Below, one piece after another: positions 57,928 to 64,000 of a DNA stretch of 64,000 bases. Made by a program: the position numbers and the translations under genes. The DNA lies in NCBI GenBank assembly GCA_963815645.1, contig CAWFHL010000001.1, forward strand, positions 248,001-312,000, given 5' to 3'. Source of the DNA: JBBRHQ01 sp963815645. Its GTDB lineage: Bacteria > Actinomycetota > Thermoleophilia > Solirubrobacterales > 70-9. The number at the start of each line of letters is the position of its first letter. Positions within the stretch are counted from its first letter, which is position 1. The notes below the pieces were generated by a model. The model was not told where the DNA came from. It saw only the letters and a program-made list of their open reading frames with translations, and searched no databases.

Positions 57928-59367
57928 ATGGGATCCCAGAGCCACATGGACCGCCTGACCGCGATCGATGCATCGTTCTTGACCAACGAGACCGCGGACG
58001 GCCACATGCACGTCGGCGCGGTGCTCGTCTTCGAGGGCCCGCCGCCTGCTTACGACGATCTGCTCGAGCACGTCCGCGGGCGGCTCTCGCTGGTGCCCCG
58101 CTACCGCCAGAAGCTGGCGATGCCGCGGTTCGAGGCCGGTAGGCCGTTCTGGGTCGACGACCCCAGCTTCAACCTCAGCTACCACGTCCGCCACACCGCG
58201 CTTCCCGATCCCGGGAACGAGGACCAGCTCCTGCGGCTCGCCGGCCGCGTCTTCTCCCAGCAGCTGGACCGCTCCAAGCCGCTTTGGGAGCTGTGGCTGG
58301 TCCAGGGCCTCGACCAGAACCGCTTCGCGCTGCTCTCCAAGACCCACCACGCGATGGTCGACGGCGTGTCGGGGGTCGACATCTCAACCGTCCTCTTCGA
58401 CGTCAAGCCGGTGCCCGACCCCGCCCCCGAGGACGACGGCTGGGTGCCGAGCCCGGAGCCCTCGACCGCGGACCTGATCGGCAAGGGGCTTGTCGACGCC
58501 GCGGTCGCGCCGGTCAAGCTCGCCGAGCGAGTCGCCGGGATCGTCCAGCATCCGGACGCCGTGCTGCGCCGGGTGGCGGAGGGGCTCGAGGGTCTCGGCG
58601 AGGTCGCCTGGGGCTTCGCCGACCCGGCACCGGACGTCCCTCTGAACGTGCCGATCGGCTCGCACCGCCGCTACGTCTGGGTTCGGGGAGAGCTGAAGAC
58701 CTACAAGCGGATCAAGGACGCGCTCGGCGGCACGATCAACGACGTCGTATCACCGCCGTCGCCGGCGCCCTGCGCGAGTGGCTGGACCGACGCGGGATCC
58801 GCACCGAGGGCCTGGAGCTGCGCGGCCTGGTGCCGGTCTCGATCCGCGCCGAGGACGAGCGCGGCCAGCTCGGCAACCGGATCGCCGCGATGCGCGCGCC
58901 GCTGCCGGTCTACGTCGCCGACCCGGTGAGCAGGCTGGGGATCGTGCGCGAATCGATGGACGGGCTGAAGCAGTCGAAACAGGCGCTCGGCGCCGAGGTG
59001 ATCTCCCGCTTCAACGACTTCGCCCCCCCGACCCTGCTGGCCCAGGCCTCGCGGATCAACTTCTCGACTCGCCTTTTCAACCTGATCGTCACCAACGTGC
59101 CGGGGCCTCAGATCCCCCTCTATCTGCTTGGCCGCGAGCTCCAGGACGTCTTCCCGGTCGCCTTCCTGCCCGAGAACCATGCCCTGGCGATCGCGATCAT
59201 GAGCTACAACGGCGGCATCAACTTCGGCCTGCTCGCCGACTACGACTCGATGGAGGACGTCGGGGTGATCGCCGAGGGCATCGAGCGCTCGCTTGCAGGA
59301 GCTGACCGAGGCGGCCAGGCAACGCGAGTCCGAGTCGAAGCCGCGCAGGAAGGTGGCCGCCGGCTGA
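57928..59367 (+). CDS. Wax ester synthase/diacylglycerol acyltransferase (WS/DGAT), two frameshifts
   Basis: Makes wax esters or triacylglycerol from acyl-CoA. The N-terminal half has DRLTAIDASFLTNETADGHMHVGAV, LVPRYRQKLAMP, PLWELWLVQGL and the catalytic HHAMVDG (140-146). After a shift near 58750 come LRGLVPVSIRAEDERGQLGNRIAAM, FSTRLFNLIVTNVPGPQIPLYLLGRELQDVFPVAFLPENHALAIAIMSYNGGINFGLLADYD. A second shift near 59293 leads to the usual charged end (LQELTEAARQRES to the TGA at 59365). About 479 residues. Storage-lipid synthesis is typical of actinobacteria. A Shine-Dalgarno GAGGAGGGAC precedes the ATG. Confidence 0.87.
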
Positions 59368-59401
59368 GCCGCGCGGCGGGCTGACCCAGCAGCTCTCGCC
59401 G

Positions 59402-60307
59402 ATGAGCTTCTCTGTGCAGCTCGGCCTGCTGCTCGCCGTGGCGACAGCGCTGACCTCGGTCGTCAGCTTTCTCTACAAGCATCGCGGCGCGGTGCAGGCG
59501 CCGGAGGTTGATTTCCGAAGGCCGGTGCGAAGCACCCTGGTGCTGTTCTACTCCGGGTGGTACACGCTGGGAATCGGGATCGCGCTGCTCTCCTGGAGCC
59601 TGCACGTCGGAGCGCTCGGGCTGGCGCCGATCTCGCTGGTTCAGGCGGTGATCGCGGGCGGGCTCGTCTTCCTCACGGTGCTCGCCGACCGCGTCTTCGG
59701 CTTCACCGTGACCCGCCGCGAATGGCTCGGGGTGGGACTCGCCGCCGCCGGCCTCGCCTTTCTCGCGGCGACGATCGAGGGCTCGGCCGACAGCGCCCAC
59801 GGCGATTACGAGCCGCTGACGATCGCGATCTACATCGCGGTGCTCTCGGGCAGCGGCCTCGCGGTCGCGGCCTTCGCCCGCGGTCGCCCGAACGCCGGTG
59901 TCATCTTCGGCGCCTCGGCCGGGCTGATCTGGGCCGCCTCCGACGTCGCGATCAAGGGCTCGAGCGGCAACCTCGCCGACCACGGCCTCGCGGTGGCCTT
60001 CGAGCCGCTGGCCGGCGTCATCCTGATCGCCTCACTGACCGGGCTGCTGATCTCCGCCAAGAGCCTTCAGGTCGGAGAGGCCGTCCCGGTGATCGCCGTG
60101 ACCAGTGTCGCCGCCAATGCCGCGACGATCGCCTCCGGCCCGATCGTCTTCGGCGACCCGATGCCCTCCACCCCGCTCGGTGTTGCCTCGAGGGTGCTCG
60201 CCTTCGCCATGGTGATCGGCGCCGCCGCGCTCACCCCCGCCCCGATCCGCGCCGCCGAGGTCGAGGAGAAGTCGGGGGTCGAGGAGCAGCTCCAGCCCGC
60301 CGGGTGA
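59402..60307 (+). CDS. DMT-superfamily (EamA-like) transporter
   Basis: A 301-residue membrane protein with about nine or ten hydrophobic helices in two repeats (VQLGLLLAVATALTSVVSFLYKHRG; LVLFYSGWYTLGIGIALLSWSLHVGALGLAPISLVQAVIAGGLVFLTVLADRVFG; LIWAASDVAIKG; VGEAVPVIAVTSVAANAATIASG). The APISLVQ and EAVPVIA motifs match DMT exporters of the magnesium-transporter-like/EamA group. The substrate is unknown. It begins 34 bases after the acyltransferase gene. The C-terminus is a charged tail outside the membrane. Confidence 0.8.
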   Translation: MSFSVQLGLLLAVATALTSVVSFLYKHRGAVQAPEVDFRRPVRSTLVLFYSGWYTLGIGIALLSWSLHVGALGLAPISLVQAVIAGGLVFLTVLADRVFGFTVTRREWLGVGLAAAGLAFLAATIEGSADSAHGDYEPLTIAIYIAVLSGSGLAVAAFARGRPNAGVIFGASAGLIWAASDVAIKGSSGNLADHGLAVAFEPLAGVILIASLTGLLISAKSLQVGEAVPVIAVTSVAANAATIASGPIVFGDPMPSTPLGVASRVLAFAMVIGAAALTPAPIRAAEVEEKSGVEEQLQPAG

Positions 60308-60311
60308 AGGG

Positions 60312-60776
60312 TCAGCCCTGCAGCAGGCCGATCGCGTGGGGAAGCGCCTCGCGGATTCCCTCGCCGGCCTCGGCGATCGCCTTCGGGTTGCCGGGGAAGT
60401 TGACGATCAGGGTGGTGCCGCGGACCCCGCAGACGCCCCTCGAGACCATCCACAGTGAGGTGTGATCGCGAGAGGCGGCCCGCATCGCCTCGGCCATCCC
60501 GGGGGCTTCGCGATCGATCACGGCCCGGGTCGCCTCAGGGGTGACGTCGCGAGGTGCGAAACCGGTGCCGCCGGTCGTCAGGATCGCCTCGCAGACCGCC
60601 CCGTCACTGAGGTGGCGAAGTCGCTCCTCGATCAGGCCCTGCTCGTCGGGCACCACCTCTGCCGCGGCGATCTCGAAGCCGAGCCGCTCGGCGAACGCGG
60701 CGAGCTCGGGGCCGCTTCGATCCTCCGCCTCTCCCCCCGCCCGGGAGTCGCTGACCGTGATGATCGCCGCCCGCAT
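60312..60776 (-). CDS. mogA: Molybdopterin adenylyltransferase (MogA/MoaB family)
   Basis: Adenylates molybdopterin before molybdate insertion by MoeA. 154 residues: AAIITVSDSRAGGEAEDRSGPEL, ILTTGGTGFAPRDVTPEATRAVIDREAPGMAEAMR, SRGVCGVRGTTLIVNFPGNPKAIAEAGEGIREALPHAI. The TTGGTG(x)xxRD and PGNP motifs are diagnostic. It is the last gene of the moeA, moaX, moaC, mogA run, five bases after moaC. The convergent transporter gene ends four bases away. Confidence 0.92.
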   Translation of the reverse strand: MRAAIITVSDSRAGGEAEDRSGPELAAFAERLGFEIAAAEVVPDEQGLIEERLRHLSDGAVCEAILTTGGTGFAPRDVTPEATRAVIDREAPGMAEAMRAASRDHTSLWMVSRGVCGVRGTTLIVNFPGNPKAIAEAGEGIREALPHAIGLLQG

Positions 60777-60781
60777 CGAGC

Positions 60782-61270
60782 TCAGGAGGGATTCTCCCGG
60801 CGCCAGTCGTGGCGCCCGCCGCTCTTCGAGACCAGGCCGACGCTGCGGATCTCCACCCCGCGCTCGATCCCCTTGACCATGTCGTAGACGGTCAGCGCCG
60901 CCACCGCCGCGGCGGTCATCGCCTCCATCTCGACCCCGGTGCGGGCGACCGTCCTCGCCTCGGCCGTGAGCAGCACCTCGCCGCGCTCCGAGTCGACGCT
61001 CGCCTCGACGTCGACGAAGGTAAGCGGCAGGGGATGGGCGAGGGGGATCAGCTCTCCGGCGCGTTTCGCCGCCCCGATCCCTGCCAACCGGGCGGTCCCA
61101 AGGACCTCGCCTTTCGGTCCGTCGCCGCGCTCGACCGCCGCCGCGGTCGCAGGCGCCATCAGAACGCGGGCCTCGGCCACGGCCCGCCGCTCGCTCTCGT
61201 CCTTCGAGCCGACGTCGACCATCCGAGCCGAACCCTGCCGGTCGAGATGGGTGAGGCGCTCTTCGCTCAT
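60782..61270 (-). CDS. moaC: Cyclic pyranopterin monophosphate synthase
   Basis: With MoaA it converts GTP to cPMP, the first stage of Moco synthesis. 162 residues: THLDRQGSARMVDVGSKDESERRAVAEARV, GDGPKGEVLGTARLAGIGAAKRAGELIPLAHPLPLTFVDVE, TGVEMEAMTAAAVAALTVYDMVKGIERGVEI, LVSKSGGRHDWRR. All catalytic blocks are present (KDxxxR, PLCHP-like IPLAHPL, GVEMEALTA-like, DMVK, KSGG). In IPLAHPL the usual cysteine is alanine. moaA is not in this window. Confidence 0.94.
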   Translation of the reverse strand: MSEERLTHLDRQGSARMVDVGSKDESERRAVAEARVLMAPATAAAVERGDGPKGEVLGTARLAGIGAAKRAGELIPLAHPLPLTFVDVEASVDSERGEVLLTAEARTVARTGVEMEAMTAAAVAALTVYDMVKGIERGVEIRSVGLVSKSGGRHDWRRENPS

Positions 61271-61926
61271 GGCCTCGTCCCCTCGACCCAGCGTCCCTCG
61301 CCCGCATCGACCTCTTTCTTCCAGACCGGCGCCTCCGCCTTGATCCGGTCGATCGCCTCCCGGGCGCCCGCGAAGGCCTCGGGGCGGTGAGCCGCGGAGA
61401 CCGCGACGACGACGCTCGGCTCACCCAGGGGGACCGTGCCAACCCGGTGCTCGGCCGCCGCCGCCTCGAGGCCGTGGCGCTCGACGCAATCGCGGAGGAT
61501 CGCGGCGATCCTCTCCCCCGCCATCTCCGTGTAGGCCTCGTACTCGAGCTGCTCGACCTCGCGGGTGGTGCCCTGGAAGGCGACGATCGCCCCCGCGCCG
61601 GGCCGACCGACCGCTTCGGTGAGCGTGGCCGGGGAGAGCGGCTCGGCGGTGACCCGGGCGTGGACCTCGGCGCCGCCACTGACCGGCGGGATCAGGGCCA
61701 GCTCGTCGTTCGCCTCCAGGGGCTGCCCCGGTTCGGCGTACTCGCGGTTGACCGCGATCCGCACCGGCAACCGCTCGAGCAGCTCCAGGCCCGGCAGCCG
61801 CCGCAGCGCGGCCAGCGCGTCGGCGGCGGTGGCGCCCTCGTCGAGATCGATCTCGACCCTCTCGGCCCCGGCGCGCTCGCGCAGGATCGCGTAGAGGCGG
61901 ACCTCGACTCGCATCGTCGGCGTCAC
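61267..61926 (-). CDS. moaX: MoaD-MoaE fusion, molybdopterin synthase (MoaX-like)
   Basis: Inserts the dithiolene sulfurs into cPMP. Residues 5-85 are MoaD (VEVRLYAILRERAGAERVEIDLDEG to ELALIPPVSGG, Gly84-Gly85). Residues 88-219 are MoaE (VTAEPLSPATLTEAVGRPGAGAIVAFQGTTRE, EYEAYTEMA, HRVGTVPLGEPSVVVAVSAAHRPEAFAGAREAIDRIKAEAPVWKKEV). The diglycine that must be free to carry sulfur is internal and followed by Ala, so the fusion presumably needs cleavage, as described for mycobacterial MoaX. GTG at 61926 overlaps the moeA stop as GTGA; an ATG at 61914 is the alternative start. Confidence 0.92.
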   Translation of the reverse strand: MTPTMRVEVRLYAILRERAGAERVEIDLDEGATAADALAALRRLPGLELLERLPVRIAVNREYAEPGQPLEANDELALIPPVSGGAEVHARVTAEPLSPATLTEAVGRPGAGAIVAFQGTTREVEQLEYEAYTEMAGERIAAILRDCVERHGLEAAAAEHRVGTVPLGEPSVVVAVSAAHRPEAFAGAREAIDRIKAEAPVWKKEVDAGEGRWVEGTRP

Positions 61927-63155
61927 CCTCCAATCCTAGATCCGGGGAGCAGCTCCAGCTCGACCCTCTCCCCCGCCGCCACCCCCTCGGAGTCGGCGGG
62001 GATCAGGGCAAGCGCATCAGCATCGAGCATCGAGGTGAGGACGTGCGACTGCTGGGCGCCGGTCGTGGACGCCACCAGCCCCTCGGCTCCGGCCCGCACC
62101 CGGCAGCGCAACGCATGGGCGCGCCCGGGCTTCTTCGGGTAGTCGGCCTCGAGCACGGCGCTCGCCCGAGGCGCATCGGGGTCGAGTCCCTGCATCGCCA
62201 GCAGCGCCGGCCGGGCGAAGAGGATGAAGGTGACCATCGCCGAGACCGGGTTGCCGGGGAGGCCGAAGACGAGGCCGCCGTTCGGGGCGAGGCCGAACCA
62301 GGTCGGCTTTCCGGGACGCAGCGAGACGCCCCAGAAGACCTGCTCGGCGCCGAGCTCCTCCAGGCAGGGCCGGACGTGGTCGTGATCGCCGACCGAGACG
62401 CCGCCGCAGATCACCGTGAGATCGGCGTCGAGCGCTCCCTGCACCGCCTCGCGCGTCCCGGCGCGATCGTCGCCCGCGTGCCCGATCCCGGCCACCTCGG
62501 CCCCCGCGTCGCGGGCCAGCGCCGGCACCGAGTGGGCGTTGGAGTTGCGCACAGCCCCGGGGCGCATCGGCGCGGCAGGCCCGATCAGCTCATCGCCGGT
62601 GGCCAGCACCCGGACCCGGGGCGCCAGCGCGCACTCGACCCGCGGTCGCGCCGCCGAGGAGATCACGCCGAGCTCCGCCGGACCGATCAGCCGCCCGGGG
62701 CCGATGACCCGTGCACCCGCCTCGATGTCCTCCCCCGAGCGGCGGATGTTGCTGCCCTCGGGCACCGCGACGCGGACCTCGACCCGGCCATCGCCACGCT
62801 CGGTGTCCTCGAGCCGGACCACCGCGTCGGCGCCCTCGGGGACCATCGCCCCGGTGGAGATCGCGATCGCCTCGCCCTCAGCGATGGCGCTTTCGGCCGG
62901 GTGGCCGGCGCGGGACTCGCCGGCCAGGCGGAGGGAGGCGGGCCGATCGGCCTCCGCCCCGGTGACGTCCGCGGCCCTGATCGCATAGCCGTCCATCGCC
63001 GAGTTGTCGAACCCGGGCACTGCCTCGGCGGCGACCACGTCCTCGGCGAGGACGCGTCCGAGGGCGTCCTCCAGCGCCACCTGCTCGGCCCCCAACGGCG
63101 CCGCCCGCTCCAGGACCAGGCTGCGGGCCTCGGCGATTCCGGTCAGATCGGCCAT
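61923..63155 (-). CDS. moeA: Molybdopterin molybdenumtransferase
   Basis: Inserts molybdate into adenylated molybdopterin. 410 residues: LEDALGRVLAEDVVAAEAVPGFDNSAMDGYAIRAADV, EGEAIAISTGAMVPEGADAVVRLEDTE, ATGDELIGP, NSNAHSVPALARDAGAEV, TVICGGVSVGDHDHVRP, RPGKPTWFGL, FGLPGNPVSAMVTFILFARPALLAMQG. All landmarks are intact, including the PGFDNSAMDGYA and LPGNPVS motifs. ATG at 63155 follows TAGGCT by six bases. It heads the Moco operon. Confidence 0.95.
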   Translation of the reverse strand: MADLTGIAEARSLVLERAAPLGAEQVALEDALGRVLAEDVVAAEAVPGFDNSAMDGYAIRAADVTGAEADRPASLRLAGESRAGHPAESAIAEGEAIAISTGAMVPEGADAVVRLEDTERGDGRVEVRVAVPEGSNIRRSGEDIEAGARVIGPGRLIGPAELGVISSAARPRVECALAPRVRVLATGDELIGPAAPMRPGAVRNSNAHSVPALARDAGAEVAGIGHAGDDRAGTREAVQGALDADLTVICGGVSVGDHDHVRPCLEELGAEQVFWGVSLRPGKPTWFGLAPNGGLVFGLPGNPVSAMVTFILFARPALLAMQGLDPDAPRASAVLEADYPKKPGRAHALRCRVRAGAEGLVASTTGAQQSHVLTSMLDADALALIPADSEGVAAGERVELELLPGSRIGG

Positions 63156-63161
63156 ACCGCG

Positions 63162-63167
63162 AGCCTA
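63162..63167 (-). promoter_or_regulatory. Putative -10 element, leaderless start of the Moco operon
   Basis: TAGGCT on the minus strand, six bases before the moeA ATG at 63155. The 77-base gap to mobA leaves no room for a molybdenum-cofactor riboswitch. Confidence 0.42.
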
Positions 63168-63232
63168 GATGCTCGTCGCGCCCTCGGTGCGATGGCCGGG
63201 CCCGGCTGCCCCCGCGGTGCGAGACTTGCGCG

Positions 63233-63814
63233 GTGGACGCCACCGTCGCCATTCTTGCCGGAGGCCGTTCGACCCGCATGGGGCGCCCGAAGCCCGGGGT
63301 GCGGATCGCCGGGCATGCGCTGATCTCCTACCCGATAGCCGCGGCCCAGGCGGCAGGACTGGAGCGCTTCGTCGTCGCCAAGCGCGACACCGAGCTTCCG
63401 GAGATCTACTGCCCGGTCGTGCTCGAGCCCGACCAGCCGCGCCATCCCCTCTGCGGCCTGATCGCGGCCCTGCGCCACCAGCGCGGCCCGGTGCTCGCCC
63501 TCGCCTGCGACATGGTGTTCATCGACGACAAGCTGCTCGCCTGGCTCGCCTCCCACATCGACACCACCGTGATCGAGGCCGGCGGTCGGCTCCAGCCCCT
63601 GCTCGCTCGCTACGACTACGGCTCGCTGCAGCTGCTCGAGGAGGCGCTCGAGCGTGGCGACTCGATGCGCGACGCGGCCGCCGCGCTCGAGCCAAAGGTC
63701 GTCCCCGAATCCGACGTCGCCCGCTTCGGCGACCCCGCCCGGATCTGCTTCAACGCCAACACCGCGGCCGACGTCGAGGAGGCGGAGAGGATCTTCGCCG
63801 GCCTGCGCGCCTGA
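63233..63814 (+). CDS. mobA: Molybdenum cofactor guanylyltransferase (MobA-like)
   Basis: A 193-residue nucleotidyltransferase: VAILAGGRSTRMGRPKPGVRIAGHALI (signature LAGGxSxRMGxxK), VVLEPDQPRHPLCGLIAAL, VLALACDMVFID with the metal-binding Asp, and a C-terminal CFNANTAADVEEAERI (the NINTxxDL-like block). It makes Mo-MGD from Moco and GTP; a MobA-like CTP transferase is possible but the C-terminal motif favours MobA. GTG start at 63233. Divergent from moeA. Confidence 0.85.
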   Translation: MDATVAILAGGRSTRMGRPKPGVRIAGHALISYPIAAAQAAGLERFVVAKRDTELPEIYCPVVLEPDQPRHPLCGLIAALRHQRGPVLALACDMVFIDDKLLAWLASHIDTTVIEAGGRLQPLLARYDYGSLQLLEEALERGDSMRDAAAALEPKVVPESDVARFGDPARICFNANTAADVEEAERIFAGLRA

Positions 63815-63836
63815 GCGCCTGCGAGAATCGGCTCCG

Positions 63837-64000
63837 ATGCGGATCTTCAACCTCGGCCGGGCCGAGCCCGAGTACGACGACACCGACCCCGAGGGATACC
63901 GCTCCGCGATGGACCGCTTCGGAAAGCGGATCGGAGCATCGAAGATCGGCGGGTCCGTCTACGAGCTTCCCCAGGCGCAGAGCATCTGCCCCTACCACTA
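63837..64000 (+). CDS. Cupin-domain protein, 3' end outside window
   Basis: 54 codons are present: an acidic N-terminus (FNLGRAEPEYDDTDPEGYRSAM), then RFGKRIGASKIGGSVYELPQAQSICPYHY at the edge. The P-x-x-S-x-C-P-Y-H-Y-H/G beginning is the first half of the cupin metal motif of a known actinobacterial cupin group. GAGAAT eight bases before the ATG resembles the leaderless -10 pattern. Continuation outside the window is required for a firm call. Confidence 0.65.
   Translation, partial: MRIFNLGRAEPEYDDTDPEGYRSAMDRFGKRIGASKIGGSVYELPQAQSICPYH

Noticed and set aside
63156..63232. Possible molybdenum-cofactor riboswitch before moeA
   Set aside because: The divergent intergenic region is only 77 bases, and the -10-like hexamer six bases before moeA implies a leaderless mRNA.

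Overview
The window is a 64 kb stretch of very GC-rich, densely coded actinobacterial chromosome. It most likely comes from the class Thermoleophilia (Solirubrobacterales and relatives). The best lineage markers are the secreted protein at 7093-7629, which opens with the RLREKLTYANVMATVAVF-type leader typical of that group, the Cys-containing secreted protein at 40789-41172, the DUF1802 and DUF1152 genes, a MoaD-MoaE fusion, and a Mec/CysO/CysM cysteine pathway. There are no rRNA or tRNA genes, CRISPR arrays, phage genes or transposases. It reads as ordinary chromosome rather than a mobile island.

Layout. 1-6.9 kb (mostly minus strand): pyrF (cut by the window edge), HU, a tightly coupled Roadblock-like / unknown / TldD / TldE operon, a CDF metal exporter, RdgB, RNase PH and an Flp-type pilin. 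7-10.5 kb (plus): secreted protein, glycosyltransferase, a coiled-coil helix-hairpin-helix protein. 10.4-19.2 kb: a histone-deacetylase-like amidohydrolase divergent from nadB, hydantoinase/oxoprolinase subunits HyuA-HyuB, an alpha/beta hydrolase, DUF1802, DUF1152. 19.2-32.4 kb: a catalytically degenerate peptidase-like protein, then two sulfur loci (rhodanese-ThiF + CysO; CysM + Mec JAMM protease + zinc-ribbon protein) that flank a large SARP-type regulator, an exopolysaccharide-type sugar transferase operon and an amino-acid ABC importer. 32.4-49.7 kb: HtpX, two two-component systems, and a SUF iron-sulfur assembly system scattered over three loci (rrf2-sufC-sufS, sufU, Rieske-sufB-sufD). 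Interleaved with it are a beta-propeller/RTX protein, a secreted protein and an ApbE/ferric-reductase operon. 49.7-59.4 kb: a cupredoxin/polytopic membrane operon, an S53 (sedolisin) peptidase, a heme-oxygenase-fold diiron-type protein, a thioredoxin-fold protein without its cysteines, IspH and a wax-ester-synthase/DGAT-type acyltransferase. 59.4-64 kb: a DMT transporter and a molybdenum cofactor cluster (moeA, moaD-moaE fusion, moaC, mogA; mobA divergent), then the start of a cupin gene.

How genes work together. The most coherent biology is sulfur trafficking. The rhodanese-ThiF enzyme can activate and thiocarboxylate CysO, CysM can use that thiocarboxylate to make CysO-bound cysteine, and Mec can release it. 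The two halves of the pathway are 10 kb apart, yet each gene set is preceded by a closely matching 28-bp element about 40 bp before the start codon, and the second element lies in the divergent promoter region of an amino-acid importer. SUF and Moco genes are further sulfur consumers in the same window.

Two general properties matter to the reader. First, many genes have a TANNNT hexamer 6-11 nt before the start codon and no Shine-Dalgarno, which suggests widespread leaderless transcription. Second, about ten genes with otherwise well conserved products carry one or more frameshifts, several of them at G/C homopolymers. Sequencing or assembly error is more likely than true gene decay.
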